Below are positions 14,377 through 21,965 of a stretch of 24,355 bases of DNA, piece by piece (the stretch's first letter is position 1; each line of letters opens with the position of its first letter). The DNA lies in assembly GCA_903921135.1 (NCBI GenBank), contig CAIXOY010000405.1, forward strand, positions 1 through 24,355, read 5' to 3'. A program made the translations under genes and the position numbers. Source of the stretch: an uncultured Gammaproteobacteria bacterium (GTDB taxonomy: Bacteria; Pseudomonadota; Gammaproteobacteria; Pseudomonadales; UBA5518). Below the pieces are notes generated by a model. The model was not told the DNA's origin, searched no databases, and worked only from the letters and a program-made list of their open reading frames with translations.

Positions 14377-15767
14377 GGCAGCGCCTCCAGCGTGCGCACA
14401 TCGACGATATGTCCCGTGACCGCGGCCGCCGCCGCCATCGCCGGGCTCATCAGGTGCGTGATCGCGCCGCGTCCCTGACGGCCCTCGAAATTGCGGTTGG
14501 TGGTGGAGGCGCAACGCTCACCGGGCTCTGCAAGGTCGTCATTCATGGCAAGGCACATCGAGCAGCCCGGACGCCGCCACTCGAAGCCCGCCTCCGCGAA
14601 CACACGCGCCAGGCCCTCTTCCTCTGCCTGTTTCTGTACGGCCCCCGAACCCGGCACCACCATCGCGCGCACACCCTGAGCCACGCGCCGCCCGCGTATC
14701 ACCGCCGCCGCTGCACGCAGATCTTCGATGCGGCCGTTGGTGCAGGATCCGATGAAGACGATCTGCACCGGCAGGCCCTGCAGGGACATTCCCGGCGACA
14801 GGCCGCAGTAGTCCAAGGCGCGCGTCGTCCCTTCCTCCGGGTGGTCAGCCGTACCGGGTATGCGTCCGTCGATGGGAATCGTCTGGTCGGGGCTGGTGCC
14901 CCAACTCACCTGCGGCGCAACGCCGCAGGCATCGAAGCTGTACTCGCACTCGAAGCTCGCATCGTGGTCGCTGTGCAGTTCCATCCAGTCGAGGCGTGCG
15001 GCGGCAACATCGATGTCGGATGCGCGCGCCAGCACATAGGAAACGGCAGTTTCATCAGGGGCGATCAGCGCACCCCGGGCGCCCGCTTCCACGGCCATGT
15101 TGCAGAGCGTGAAGCGCGCTTCCACCGACAGCGCGAGGATCGCATCACCACAGAACTCCACCACGAAACCGCGCGCGCCCTGCGCACCGATCCGGCTGAT
15201 GATCATCAGGATCAGGTCTTTGGCCGTGGTGCCCTGAGGCAGGTGGCCGTCGACGCGCACACGCATCTCCTGCGCCCTGCGGTACACCAGCGTCTGCGTG
15301 GCGAGCACGTGCTCCACCTCGGAAGTGCCGATGCCGAAACCCAGCGCCCCGAGCGCGCCATAGGTGGTGGTATGACTGTCGCCACACATCACCACCATGC
15401 CGGGGCGGATCATCCCGTGCTCGGGCGCGATGACGTGCTCGATGCCCTGCAGCGGATCGTTGGTATCGAACAGCGCGATGCCGTGGCGCTCGCAGTTGGC
15501 CGCGAGATTGCGCGCCTGCAGCGAGGAGGCCGGCTCGCGGATCACGCGCGGAAACACCGCGTGCGTGGGGATGATGTGACTCACGGTGGCGAGGTTCTGG
15601 CCGGGCATCGCCACGCCGCGACCGGCCGCCTGCAGCCCCGCAAAGGCCTGCGGGCTGGTGTACTCGTTCATCAGGTGCAGATCGCAGAAGAGCAGCACGT
15701 GCTGCTCGTCCAGCACCGACACGGTGTGGGCCTCGACGATCTTGCGGTAGAGGCTGCGGCCACTCAT
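14373..15767 (-). CDS. leuC: Isopropylmalate isomerase-type dehydratase, large subunit
   Basis: A 464-residue [4Fe-4S] dehydratase subunit, full length for LeuC. The three cluster cysteines are present in FIGSCTNGR (about 344) and PGCSMCLAMN (about 404 and 407). Other family motifs are MVVMCGDSHTTTYGALGALGFGIGTSE (given here as its central part CGDSHTTTYGALGA), GTSEVEHVLATQTL, CNMAVEAGARG, and NRNFEGRQGRGAITHLMSPA. The substrate-region segment reads LHLMNEYTSPQAF, as in paralogous LeuC forms, where E. coli LeuC has RHLVHEVTSPQAF. Its ATG overlaps the stop of the upstream hydrolase gene by 4 nt and its own stop overlaps the leuD start, binding all three into one operon. The true substrate is uncertain. 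Confidence 0.93.
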   Translation of the reverse strand: MSGRSLYRKIVEAHTVSVLDEQHVLLFCDLHLMNEYTSPQAFAGLQAAGRGVAMPGQNLATVSHIIPTHAVFPRVIREPASSLQARNLAANCERHGIALFDTNDPLQGIEHVIAPEHGMIRPGMVVMCGDSHTTTYGALGALGFGIGTSEVEHVLATQTLVYRRAQEMRVRVDGHLPQGTTAKDLILMIISRIGAQGARGFVVEFCGDAILALSVEARFTLCNMAVEAGARGALIAPDETAVSYVLARASDIDVAAARLDWMELHSDHDASFECEYSFDACGVAPQVSWGTSPDQTIPIDGRIPGTADHPEEGTTRALDYCGLSPGMSLQGLPVQIVFIGSCTNGRIEDLRAAAAVIRGRRVAQGVRAMVVPGSGAVQKQAEEEGLARVFAEAGFEWRRPGCSMCLAMNDDLAEPGERCASTTNRNFEGRQGRGAITHLMSPAMAAAAAVTGHIVDVRTLEALP

Positions 15768-16696
15768 GCGCGTGCAACCTTGCCTTCCGCGCCCGCTGAC
15801 AGAAACGGCATCACGCGTTGGAACAGCAGTTCAGGGGCTTCCTCGGCGATGTAATGCCCGCAGGGCAGCGCCTCGCCCTGCACATCGGTGGCCACGCGCC
15901 GCCACTCCTCCAGCGGACGAAAACACCTGTGGACCACGCTCTGCTCTCCCCACAACACCAGCAACGGCATCTGGAGCATCCGGCCCGCTGCACGGTCTGC
16001 GCGGTCGTGCTCGAGATCGATGCCGGCAGAGGCGCGGTAATCCTCGCAGATGCCGTGCGCGGCAGCGGGTTGGGCAAGCGCGCGCTCATAGGCATCGAGC
16101 GCAGCCGGTGCAAACGGCGCGAGGCCCGCGCTGCGCCGCCCGATCACCTCGCGCAGATACGCGCCGGGATCGGCCTCGATCAGCCGCTCCGGCAGTGGGG
16201 CGGGCTGTATCAGCAGGAACCAGTGCCAGTAGGCCGTGGCGAACTCGAATCTCGTCTGTTCGTACATCACCAGCGTGGGCGCGATATCGAGCAGCACCAT
16301 GCGCCCCACCGCGGCCGGATGGTCCATCGCCAGCCGGTGTGCAACGCGCGCACCGCGGTCGTGGGCAAGCACGTCGAAGGTGGAGAAGCCAAGCGAGCGC
16401 ATCAGCGTGATCTGGTCGAGCGCCATCTCGCGCTTGGCGTAATTCGCGTGGTCCGGCAGACCCTGGGGCTTGGAGGAATTGCCGTAGCCGCGCAGATCCG
16501 GCATCACGAGCGTGTGGCTAAGTGCCAATGCAGGCGCGAGCTTGTGCCACATCGCGCGCGTTTGCGGGTGACCGTGGAGCAGCAGCAGCAGCGGGCCGCT
16601 GCCGCCAACCAGCGCGTCTATCCAGACATCCGTTGCCACCGCCACGCGATGGGGTCGGAAGCCCGGAAACAGCACTGCATCTTCAGAATCAGACAT
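15764..16696 (-). CDS. Fluoroacetate/haloacetate dehalogenase-like alpha/beta hydrolase
   Basis: A 310-residue alpha/beta hydrolase matching the fluoroacetate dehalogenase family in every key site known from the Rhodopseudomonas enzyme. LAHDRGAR holds the nucleophile Asp (about 113) and the two carboxylate-binding Arg (about 114 and 117). LLDIAPT carries the acid Asp, AYWHW the halide-pocket His and Trp (about 158-159), CEDYRA the pocket Tyr (about 220), and LPCGHYIAEE the base His (about 281). HGHPQTRAMW and DLRGYGNSSKP are further family marks. Such enzymes replace a halogen alpha to a carboxylate with OH; some relatives do not cleave C-F, so the substrate may be another halo-acid or an ester. 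No signal peptide, so cytoplasmic. It lies 33 nt after the esterase and overlaps leuC by ATGA. Confidence 0.87.
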   Translation of the reverse strand: MSDSEDAVLFPGFRPHRVAVATDVWIDALVGGSGPLLLLLHGHPQTRAMWHKLAPALALSHTLVMPDLRGYGNSSKPQGLPDHANYAKREMALDQITLMRSLGFSTFDVLAHDRGARVAHRLAMDHPAAVGRMVLLDIAPTLVMYEQTRFEFATAYWHWFLLIQPAPLPERLIEADPGAYLREVIGRRSAGLAPFAPAALDAYERALAQPAAAHGICEDYRASAGIDLEHDRADRAAGRMLQMPLLVLWGEQSVVHRCFRPLEEWRRVATDVQGEALPCGHYIAEEAPELLFQRVMPFLSAGAEGKVARA

Positions 16697-16729
16697 GCCC
16701 TTGCACTCGCGTGTCGCGCGCGCAGGGCG

Positions 16730-18337
16730 CTAGTGGTTTTTCTGCAAGAGCTGCCAGGCGGAATCCTTGCTGGGCAACTGCTCGCCCCAGGCCCGGCGCT
16801 GTTCGCCCAGCGGGTCGCTCACGAGCTTCGATTCCGGCCCAAGCTCCATGGTCTGCCTTCCCTGCAGATCGTAGCGGGGCCAGAGCATACCGCCCGGCAG
16901 CGCCGGGTTCCCGTGGCGCGCAAAGGCCACCCAATGATCCATGGTCCGCGCCGACAGCTCCGCACGGTGCGGCGAACGGCCAAGATACGCGATGACTTCG
17001 GGCAGATCGACAGTCCCGAAAACGAAAGGTATCTCGATGGAGTGCATCGAGCCGAAGCGCTTGTAGCTCGAGGTGGAGCGGTAGCTGAACAGGTACATGT
17101 ACACCGGCTGGAAGCCCGTCACCGCTTCGGCCAGCCGGATCGAGGGCAGTCGCAGGAAGGCATCCGAGGCGATCTGCACCGCGACATCGCCCCAGTCCGG
17201 GTACAGCTTCTCGTACGTGGCCAGCACCTCGGCCGCGCGCGGGCCTGCCGCGGCCTTGAGCTGCTCCTGCATGAGCGCCCGTGGCTTTCGTTCGAGACCG
17301 ATGTCGTACACCGAGGTGAAGTAACGCATCTCCTCCCCCGTGGTGCCCACGAGGATCGGAACGCGGTTCCCACGCCCCTCTGAGACCACCGTGAAGGGCG
17401 GCTCTTTCAGCGTGATGCCATCGACGACGGGGCCGAAGGTGCCCAGATCGCTGTGCGAGGTGAAGAGTGCGTCCTGCGCGTCCAGCAGGTCCTGCATCGA
17501 CCGGCCCTGTATTTCCGCAGGCGATGTCGCGCCCAGCAGCGTGAGGAATTCCGCGGCGAGGCGTTTGCTGCGCGGGTAGGCATGCGGTGTCTGGTTCGAC
17601 GGCAGCCCGCTCTGCAGGATCGCGCGCGAAAACAGACCCGCCGCCTGCGGCATCGAGAGCAGCGCGCCCGCACTGGAGGCACCCGCCGACTCGCCGAAAA
17701 TCGTGACGTTGCCGGGGTCACCCCCGAACGCGGAAATGTTCTGCTGCACCCAGCGAAGGGCCGCGATCTGATCGAGAAGCCCGGCGTTCGCGCTCCCGTC
17801 GTACGAACTGCCGTGGTCAGCGAGCGCGAGGAATCCCCAGGCACCGAGCCGGTAGTTGATCGACACAACCACCACGTCTCCGCGCGCCGCGAGCCTTGAG
17901 CCGTCATAACCCGTGTTGCGCACGGAACCGACGACATAGGCACCGCCGTGGATCCACACCATCACCGGACGCTTGCGCGCATCGGTGCCGGGCGTCCAGA
18001 CGTTCAGCGAGAGACAGTCCTCCGCCATCATGGCGTGGTTGTTCTCGGTGAGATCGGCATCGATCAGTTGCGGGCAGGCGGGCCCCATATCCAGCGCGGA
18101 GAGCACGCCTTCGCGTTTGACGGGCGATTGCGGCGCCCGGAAGCGCAGCGCTCCGACCGGCGGCGCCGCATAGGGAATGCCGCGGAACGCAAGCACGGTG
18201 CCCGACGCCTCGCCTTCGACAGGGCCCTGTTGCGTGAGCGCGCGCGGCGCGGCGCTGGCCGCATCGGCCTCTGCGAACAGCGGCTGCGCGAGCAGTGCCA
18301 GAACAGCGAAACAGCCCCTCGATACGCCGCGCAGCAT
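16730..18337 (-). CDS. Exported type-B carboxylesterase
   Basis: A 535-residue carboxylesterase/lipase family B enzyme. Residues 1 to about 22 form a signal peptide (GCFAVLALLAQPLFAEA), so it acts in the periplasm or outside. Conserved parts are FRGIPYAAPPVG, EDCLSLNVWTP, oxyanion HGGAY (130-134), nucleophile Ser217 in FGESAGAS, acid Glu335 in GTTGEE, and base His432 in GSMHSIEIPF. The start ATG 18337 lies 8 nt after the TonB receptor stop, with GAGGG overlapping that stop, so translation is probably coupled; longer starts would run into the receptor gene. Placed directly behind a receptor, it would cleave an ester in the imported ligand. Confidence 0.93.
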   Translation of the reverse strand: MLRGVSRGCFAVLALLAQPLFAEADAASAAPRALTQQGPVEGEASGTVLAFRGIPYAAPPVGALRFRAPQSPVKREGVLSALDMGPACPQLIDADLTENNHAMMAEDCLSLNVWTPGTDARKRPVMVWIHGGAYVVGSVRNTGYDGSRLAARGDVVVVSINYRLGAWGFLALADHGSSYDGSANAGLLDQIAALRWVQQNISAFGGDPGNVTIFGESAGASSAGALLSMPQAAGLFSRAILQSGLPSNQTPHAYPRSKRLAAEFLTLLGATSPAEIQGRSMQDLLDAQDALFTSHSDLGTFGPVVDGITLKEPPFTVVSEGRGNRVPILVGTTGEEMRYFTSVYDIGLERKPRALMQEQLKAAAGPRAAEVLATYEKLYPDWGDVAVQIASDAFLRLPSIRLAEAVTGFQPVYMYLFSYRSTSSYKRFGSMHSIEIPFVFGTVDLPEVIAYLGRSPHRAELSARTMDHWVAFARHGNPALPGGMLWPRYDLQGRQTMELGPESKLVSDPLGEQRRAWGEQLPSKDSAWQLLQKNH

Positions 18338-18345
18338 GAGTGCCC

Positions 18346-20697
18346 TCAGAAACGGTAGGTGCCGGTGAGGCCCAGCGTACGCGGCCTCACGGTGACGGCA
18401 AAGAAGAGCGGGTCTCCAAGGCCATCGTGCAGGCGCCCGAGCGAGGGCGTCTCGTTCAGGAGGTTGCGGCAGAAGAGCGAGATGTCGAAGGACTCCACGC
18501 GCATGCCCATCCTCGCATCGAGCCGGATGATCGCCGGATCGGCCCGCAGATCCGGATCGTAGGTGGAGCTCACGGGGTTGCGCTGCGGGGTGTCGTCCTT
18601 GTCTTTGCCGGTGTAGCTGTAGTCGAGCCGGACGTAGGAAGGCTGCCCCCACGCAACGAACTCGTACTCGCCCGAGAGGGTCGCGTTCCACGGCGATACA
18701 CCGAGCGAATCGCCGTCCTCGGCGAGGACGGCGGGGATGCCGGTGCCGCTTGCCGGTGCGCCGAATGCGGTTTCCGAATAACGCGCACGCGTGTATCCGC
18801 CCGAGACCGCGATGGAGAGTCCTTCCATTGGCAGGAATTCGGCCGAAACATCGAAGCCACTCACTTCCGCGCTGCCGAGGTTGTCCTTGTACGACGAGGT
18901 GAAGCAGCCGTTCGCAGACACCGATTGCTGGATGTCTTTCCAGTCGATGTAGAACACGCCCGCCTGCGTGCGGATGCGGCCGTCGGCAAACTGGTTCTTC
19001 GCGCCGATCTCGTAGCTCCAGAGTTTGTCGGAATCGTAGGTGTCGGGTGATTGCAACCCGCCCGGGCAGCCGGGGCGGTCGGTTGCCGTCGAGGGATTGT
19101 TCACACCGCCCACGCGGAAGCCCTTGCCCGCAGACAGGTAGTACATGCTGTTCTCGTCGGGCTCCCAGGACACCCCGACCTTGGGCGTGAAGGGATGGGC
19201 AGAGGGCGTCTTGCCGCCCGTGGTCTCCACCGAACCGTCACAGTCCACGCAGAGCAAGGGGCCGCCGAACTCCCGATCGAAATCGAGCGTGGTCCGGGCT
19301 AGGCGCGCACCCACGGTGAGCGTGAGCGCGTCGCTGAGCGCGTAGTCGATCTGCCCGAACAAGGCGCTCTGCTCGTCTTTGGCCCTCTGGTCGATGGTGG
19401 CGCTGTAGATGCCATCGACGAGCCCGACACCGAAGATGTCCTCGATGGGCGCGCCGTAGACATCGAGCGACAACTGCGGCAGGAAGGGATCGGTGACGTA
19501 CTGGTCCGTCTCGAGGCGCGAAGACTGGTACAGCGCGCCCACCACCCACGTGAGCGCGCTGCTCTCGTCGGTGGACTGCAGCCGCAGCTCGTGCGTCCAG
19601 GATTTCTGGCGCACGCCGGCCTTCGAGACGGCGCGGTAATCCGCAACCGGATCGGTCGGGGTGGGGTCACCCACCAGAGCGAACCAGAGGAAGGTCGAGT
19701 AGTCCGAATCGCGCTCGAGCTCGCGATCGAGGTAGGAACTGTTGATCACCAGATCCGCGCCGCCGAGCGCCCAGTTGATGTTCAGCGAGGGTAGCGTGAA
19801 TTTGTCAGTGCCGGGCTGTTTCTGGTCCCAGCCGGTGCTGAAGTCCTGATTGTCTTCGTCCGAGAGCGACTCCCAGTAATAGCCATCGTTCCTGCGCTTG
19901 CGCTGGTAGAAGACCGAGGGCTTCACCGTGATGTCCTCGCCGATCGCGAACTTGAGCGCAGCACGCAGCGCGGTGGTCTTTTCGGAGTTGATGTCCTTGT
20001 CGGTGTTGCCGGAGCCGTCGAAGGGCTTGCGGTCCACGTAACCGCCGGCATCCGAATAGAACACGCTCACCCGGAACGCGGATTTCCCCGGAACGATCGG
20101 GCCGCCACCCGAGGCGCCGATTTCACTGCCGGGCTCGCCGCTATCCAGAACCCCGTACTCGGCACGGGCGTATCCGGAGTAGGTGTCGAGGCTCGGCTCC
20201 GGCGTGATGAAGCGCACAGTGCCGCCCATCGATCCGGTGCCGAACAATGTGCCCTGCGGCCCGCGCAGCACCTCGACGCGCTCAAGATCGAAGACCTGCG
20301 GATACATGTTCTCGGTGACCACCCCCGTCCCGGAGCGTACCTGTACCGGCGTATCGTCGATGTAGACGCCGGTGGTGGAGGCGCCAACGCCCGAGGAGAC
20401 ACCGCGGATGGCGATGGAGCTGGTCAGACCGTCAGACGAGGGCGCGAAGGTCAGGCCCGGCGTGAAACGCGCGATGTCGTCGATGGACTTGATGCCCTGG
20501 GCATCCATGCGCGCCTGCGAGTAGGCGCTGATGCTCACCGGGACTTTCGCCAGCGATTCCTCGCGGCGCGTCGCGGTCACCACGAATTCCTCGATGGAAG
20601 CGGCAGGCCCGCCCGATCCTGGCTGTGCCTGTACCAGCGCCGACGCAGACATGCCGATTGCCAATGCCAGGGGCAGAAGCTGATGTTTCCGAGTCAT
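18346..20697 (-). CDS. TonB-dependent outer-membrane receptor 2
   Basis: A 783-residue TonB-dependent receptor. The signal peptide ends near ALVQAQ, followed by a TonB-box-like EEFVVTATRREESL and the plug (about 45-165) containing IAIRGVSSGVG, GVYIDDTPVQ and RGPQGTLFGTGSMGGTVRFI. The barrel ends in GLTGTYRF with the C-terminal Phe expected of outer-membrane barrels. GGAG lies 8 nt before the ATG. It is 110 bp downstream of a LysR gene and 8 nt upstream of the carboxylesterase, so it probably brings in the substrate for the enzymes encoded behind it. It is only distantly similar to receptor 1. Confidence 0.94.
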   Translation of the reverse strand: MTRKHQLLPLALAIGMSASALVQAQPGSGGPAASIEEFVVTATRREESLAKVPVSISAYSQARMDAQGIKSIDDIARFTPGLTFAPSSDGLTSSIAIRGVSSGVGASTTGVYIDDTPVQVRSGTGVVTENMYPQVFDLERVEVLRGPQGTLFGTGSMGGTVRFITPEPSLDTYSGYARAEYGVLDSGEPGSEIGASGGGPIVPGKSAFRVSVFYSDAGGYVDRKPFDGSGNTDKDINSEKTTALRAALKFAIGEDITVKPSVFYQRKRRNDGYYWESLSDEDNQDFSTGWDQKQPGTDKFTLPSLNINWALGGADLVINSSYLDRELERDSDYSTFLWFALVGDPTPTDPVADYRAVSKAGVRQKSWTHELRLQSTDESSALTWVVGALYQSSRLETDQYVTDPFLPQLSLDVYGAPIEDIFGVGLVDGIYSATIDQRAKDEQSALFGQIDYALSDALTLTVGARLARTTLDFDREFGGPLLCVDCDGSVETTGGKTPSAHPFTPKVGVSWEPDENSMYYLSAGKGFRVGGVNNPSTATDRPGCPGGLQSPDTYDSDKLWSYEIGAKNQFADGRIRTQAGVFYIDWKDIQQSVSANGCFTSSYKDNLGSAEVSGFDVSAEFLPMEGLSIAVSGGYTRARYSETAFGAPASGTGIPAVLAEDGDSLGVSPWNATLSGEYEFVAWGQPSYVRLDYSYTGKDKDDTPQRNPVSSTYDPDLRADPAIIRLDARMGMRVESFDISLFCRNLLNETPSLGRLHDGLGDPLFFAVTVRPRTLGLTGTYRF

Positions 20698-20775
20698 GGT
20701 GTTTCTCCGGTTTCACACGCGCTTGCATGATCACTCCGGGGCATCGCACAGGGTAAGAAAGCGGTGCTTCACTCA

Positions 20776-20797
20776 GTGTTCTGGCTGGACTTAACAC
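20776..20797. promoter_or_regulatory. Candidate operator upstream of TonB receptor 2
   Basis: GTGTT (20776-20780) and AACAC (20793-20797) form an inverted repeat with a 12-nt spacer, and another GTGTT is at 20804-20808. It lies between the LysR stop and the receptor start, about 80 bp before the receptor ATG. It could be a regulator site for an internal promoter. The arms are short, so support is weak. Confidence 0.25.
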
Positions 20798-20807
20798 CAA
20801 GCCGTGT

Positions 20808-21743
20808 TCAGTTCACCGTCACAGCACGGCGCCAGGGAACCGGTTTCAACCGTTCCTGCAGCAGGGACAGGAACACGTTCGCACGCGCGGAGCGGCCACC
20901 ACGCTTGCCGAGCAGTGCCACCACATCGGCCGGGGGCATCCGCAGCGCGGGTAACACGCGCTGCAAACGGCCCAGACGCAGGTCTTCGACCACGTCCCAC
21001 TCCGAGCGCACCATGAGCCCCAGCCCCTGCAGCGCCCACGTCCGCACGGCTTCGCCGTCGTTGCTCGACATCGTGGGTGTGATGCGCACGGGAATGGCGT
21101 TCTGCTGCTCGTCGATGAAGCGCCAGAGCGTGACGTCTTCGTCGTTCTGGCGCAGCGCCAGACAGGAGTGCCGGGCAAGATCGAGCGGGCAGAGCGGTTC
21201 TCCATGCGCAGCGAGGTAGGAGGGGGCGGCACAGAGGTAACGCTCGTTGGAGGCAAGGCGCACCATCACCAGCGAAGAATTTTTCAACTCGCCTATGTGG
21301 ATGATCAGATCCCAGTTGCCCTCATCGGAGACGACGGGGCGATCGGTCAGCGTGAGGCTCACCAGCACCGAGGGATGCGCCTCGCGGAAGGCGGCCAGCA
21401 GCGGCGTGATGTACCTGCGGCCGAAGCCAAGTGGGGCGGCGATGCGCAGATGCCCGCTCACCACCTTGCGGCGCAGGCTGAGTGCCTCGGCGATGCTGTC
21501 GAGTTCGTCGAGCACCGCCTGCCCGCGCGCAAGAATGATCTGGCCCGCCTCGGTAAGGCGCAGGTGCCGGGTGGAGCGCTCGATCAGTACGCACTTCAGG
21601 CGCTCTTCGAGTTGGCGCAGGCGCTGCGTCACGGCGGAGCGGGACACATCGAGTTCGCGGGCAGCGGCTGCGAGAGAGTTCGCTCCCGCCACGGTCACGA
21701 AGAAGCGCAGATCCGCGGAACTGAGGTCCGTATCCGGGTTCAT
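20808..21743 (-). CDS. LysR-family transcriptional regulator, head of the receptor/esterase/leuCD operon
   Basis: A 311-residue LysR regulator. The helix-turn-helix region (about 10-70) shows DLRFFVTVAGANSLAAAARELDV (key core SLAAAARELDVSRSAV), TQRLRQLEERL and RLTEAGQIIL. The effector domain starts at about residue 95 (GHLRIAAPLGFGRRY) and includes DLIIHIGEL and YLCAAPSYLAAHGEP, the two-lobe pattern of the family. AGGTG precedes the ATG by 7 nt. Unlike most LysR genes it is co-directional with its presumed targets, 110 bp upstream of receptor 2, so it may be co-transcribed with them or act at the intervening region. The inducer is presumably the imported compound or a breakdown product. Confidence 0.93.
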   Translation of the reverse strand: MNPDTDLSSADLRFFVTVAGANSLAAAARELDVSRSAVTQRLRQLEERLKCVLIERSTRHLRLTEAGQIILARGQAVLDELDSIAEALSLRRKVVSGHLRIAAPLGFGRRYITPLLAAFREAHPSVLVSLTLTDRPVVSDEGNWDLIIHIGELKNSSLVMVRLASNERYLCAAPSYLAAHGEPLCPLDLARHSCLALRQNDEDVTLWRFIDEQQNAIPVRITPTMSSNDGEAVRTWALQGLGLMVRSEWDVVEDLRLGRLQRVLPALRMPPADVVALLGKRGGRSARANVFLSLLQERLKPVPWRRAVTVN

Positions 21744-21787
21744 GGTGTTTCACCTGGGTGCCAGTCGCGTTCACGGACAGTGCTGGC

Positions 21788-21804
21788 TCAGGCGCAGCGC
21801 CTGA
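21788..21804. promoter_or_regulatory. 17-nt palindrome upstream of LysR gene
   Basis: TCAGGCGC-A-GCGCCTGA is a perfect palindrome centred at 21796, 45 bp before the start of the LysR gene. It could be an operator or a small hairpin in the leader. The position suits regulation of the LysR-led operon, but the binding protein is unknown and GC-rich genomes make such palindromes by chance fairly often. Confidence 0.35.
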
Positions 21805-21866
21805 CTACGACTGCCTCGGACGGAGGGTAGCCCCGAAGAGGCGCGTGCGTCATCCCCGATGCCGCT

Positions 21867-21965
21867 GTCGCGCGCATGGCGCGCTCCCACACCATGCAGG
21901 GACGCAGTGGCGATCAGAGCGGCGTTGCGTAGATCTCTGCTGTGGGAGCGGGCCATGCCCGCGAC
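21867..21965. repeat. Inverted pair of REP sequences (REPIN/BIME-like)
   Basis: Two 24-nt REP units lie head to head at 21867-21890 and 21942-21965 (51-nt spacer). Each, read outward-in, starts with GTGGGAG and folds into a 6-bp stem around a CAT loop. They differ at only two of 24 positions, and those two positions pair with each other in the stem: G-C in the right copy, C-G in the left copy. The GTGG head and GC stem match REPs mobilised by REP-associated tyrosine transposases in Pseudomonas and relatives; no such transposase is in the window. The right unit lies within the end of the glycosyltransferase gene. Confidence 0.88.

Noticed and set aside
14409..15854. Long plus-strand frame of 481 residues opposite leuC
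   Set aside because: It mirrors leuC codon structure, is rich in Arg, His and Gly, and has no recognisable domain.
15818..17383. Long plus-strand frame of 521 residues opposite the hydrolase and esterase genes
   Set aside because: It spans two unrelated minus-strand genes with intact catalytic motifs, so it is a shadow.
20698..21755. Identical GAAACACCATGA around the starts of the LysR gene and TonB receptor 2 as a shared regulatory element
   Set aside because: The shared stretch is only 12 nt including the start codon, and the Shine-Dalgarno parts differ; chance or simple start-site preference explains it.
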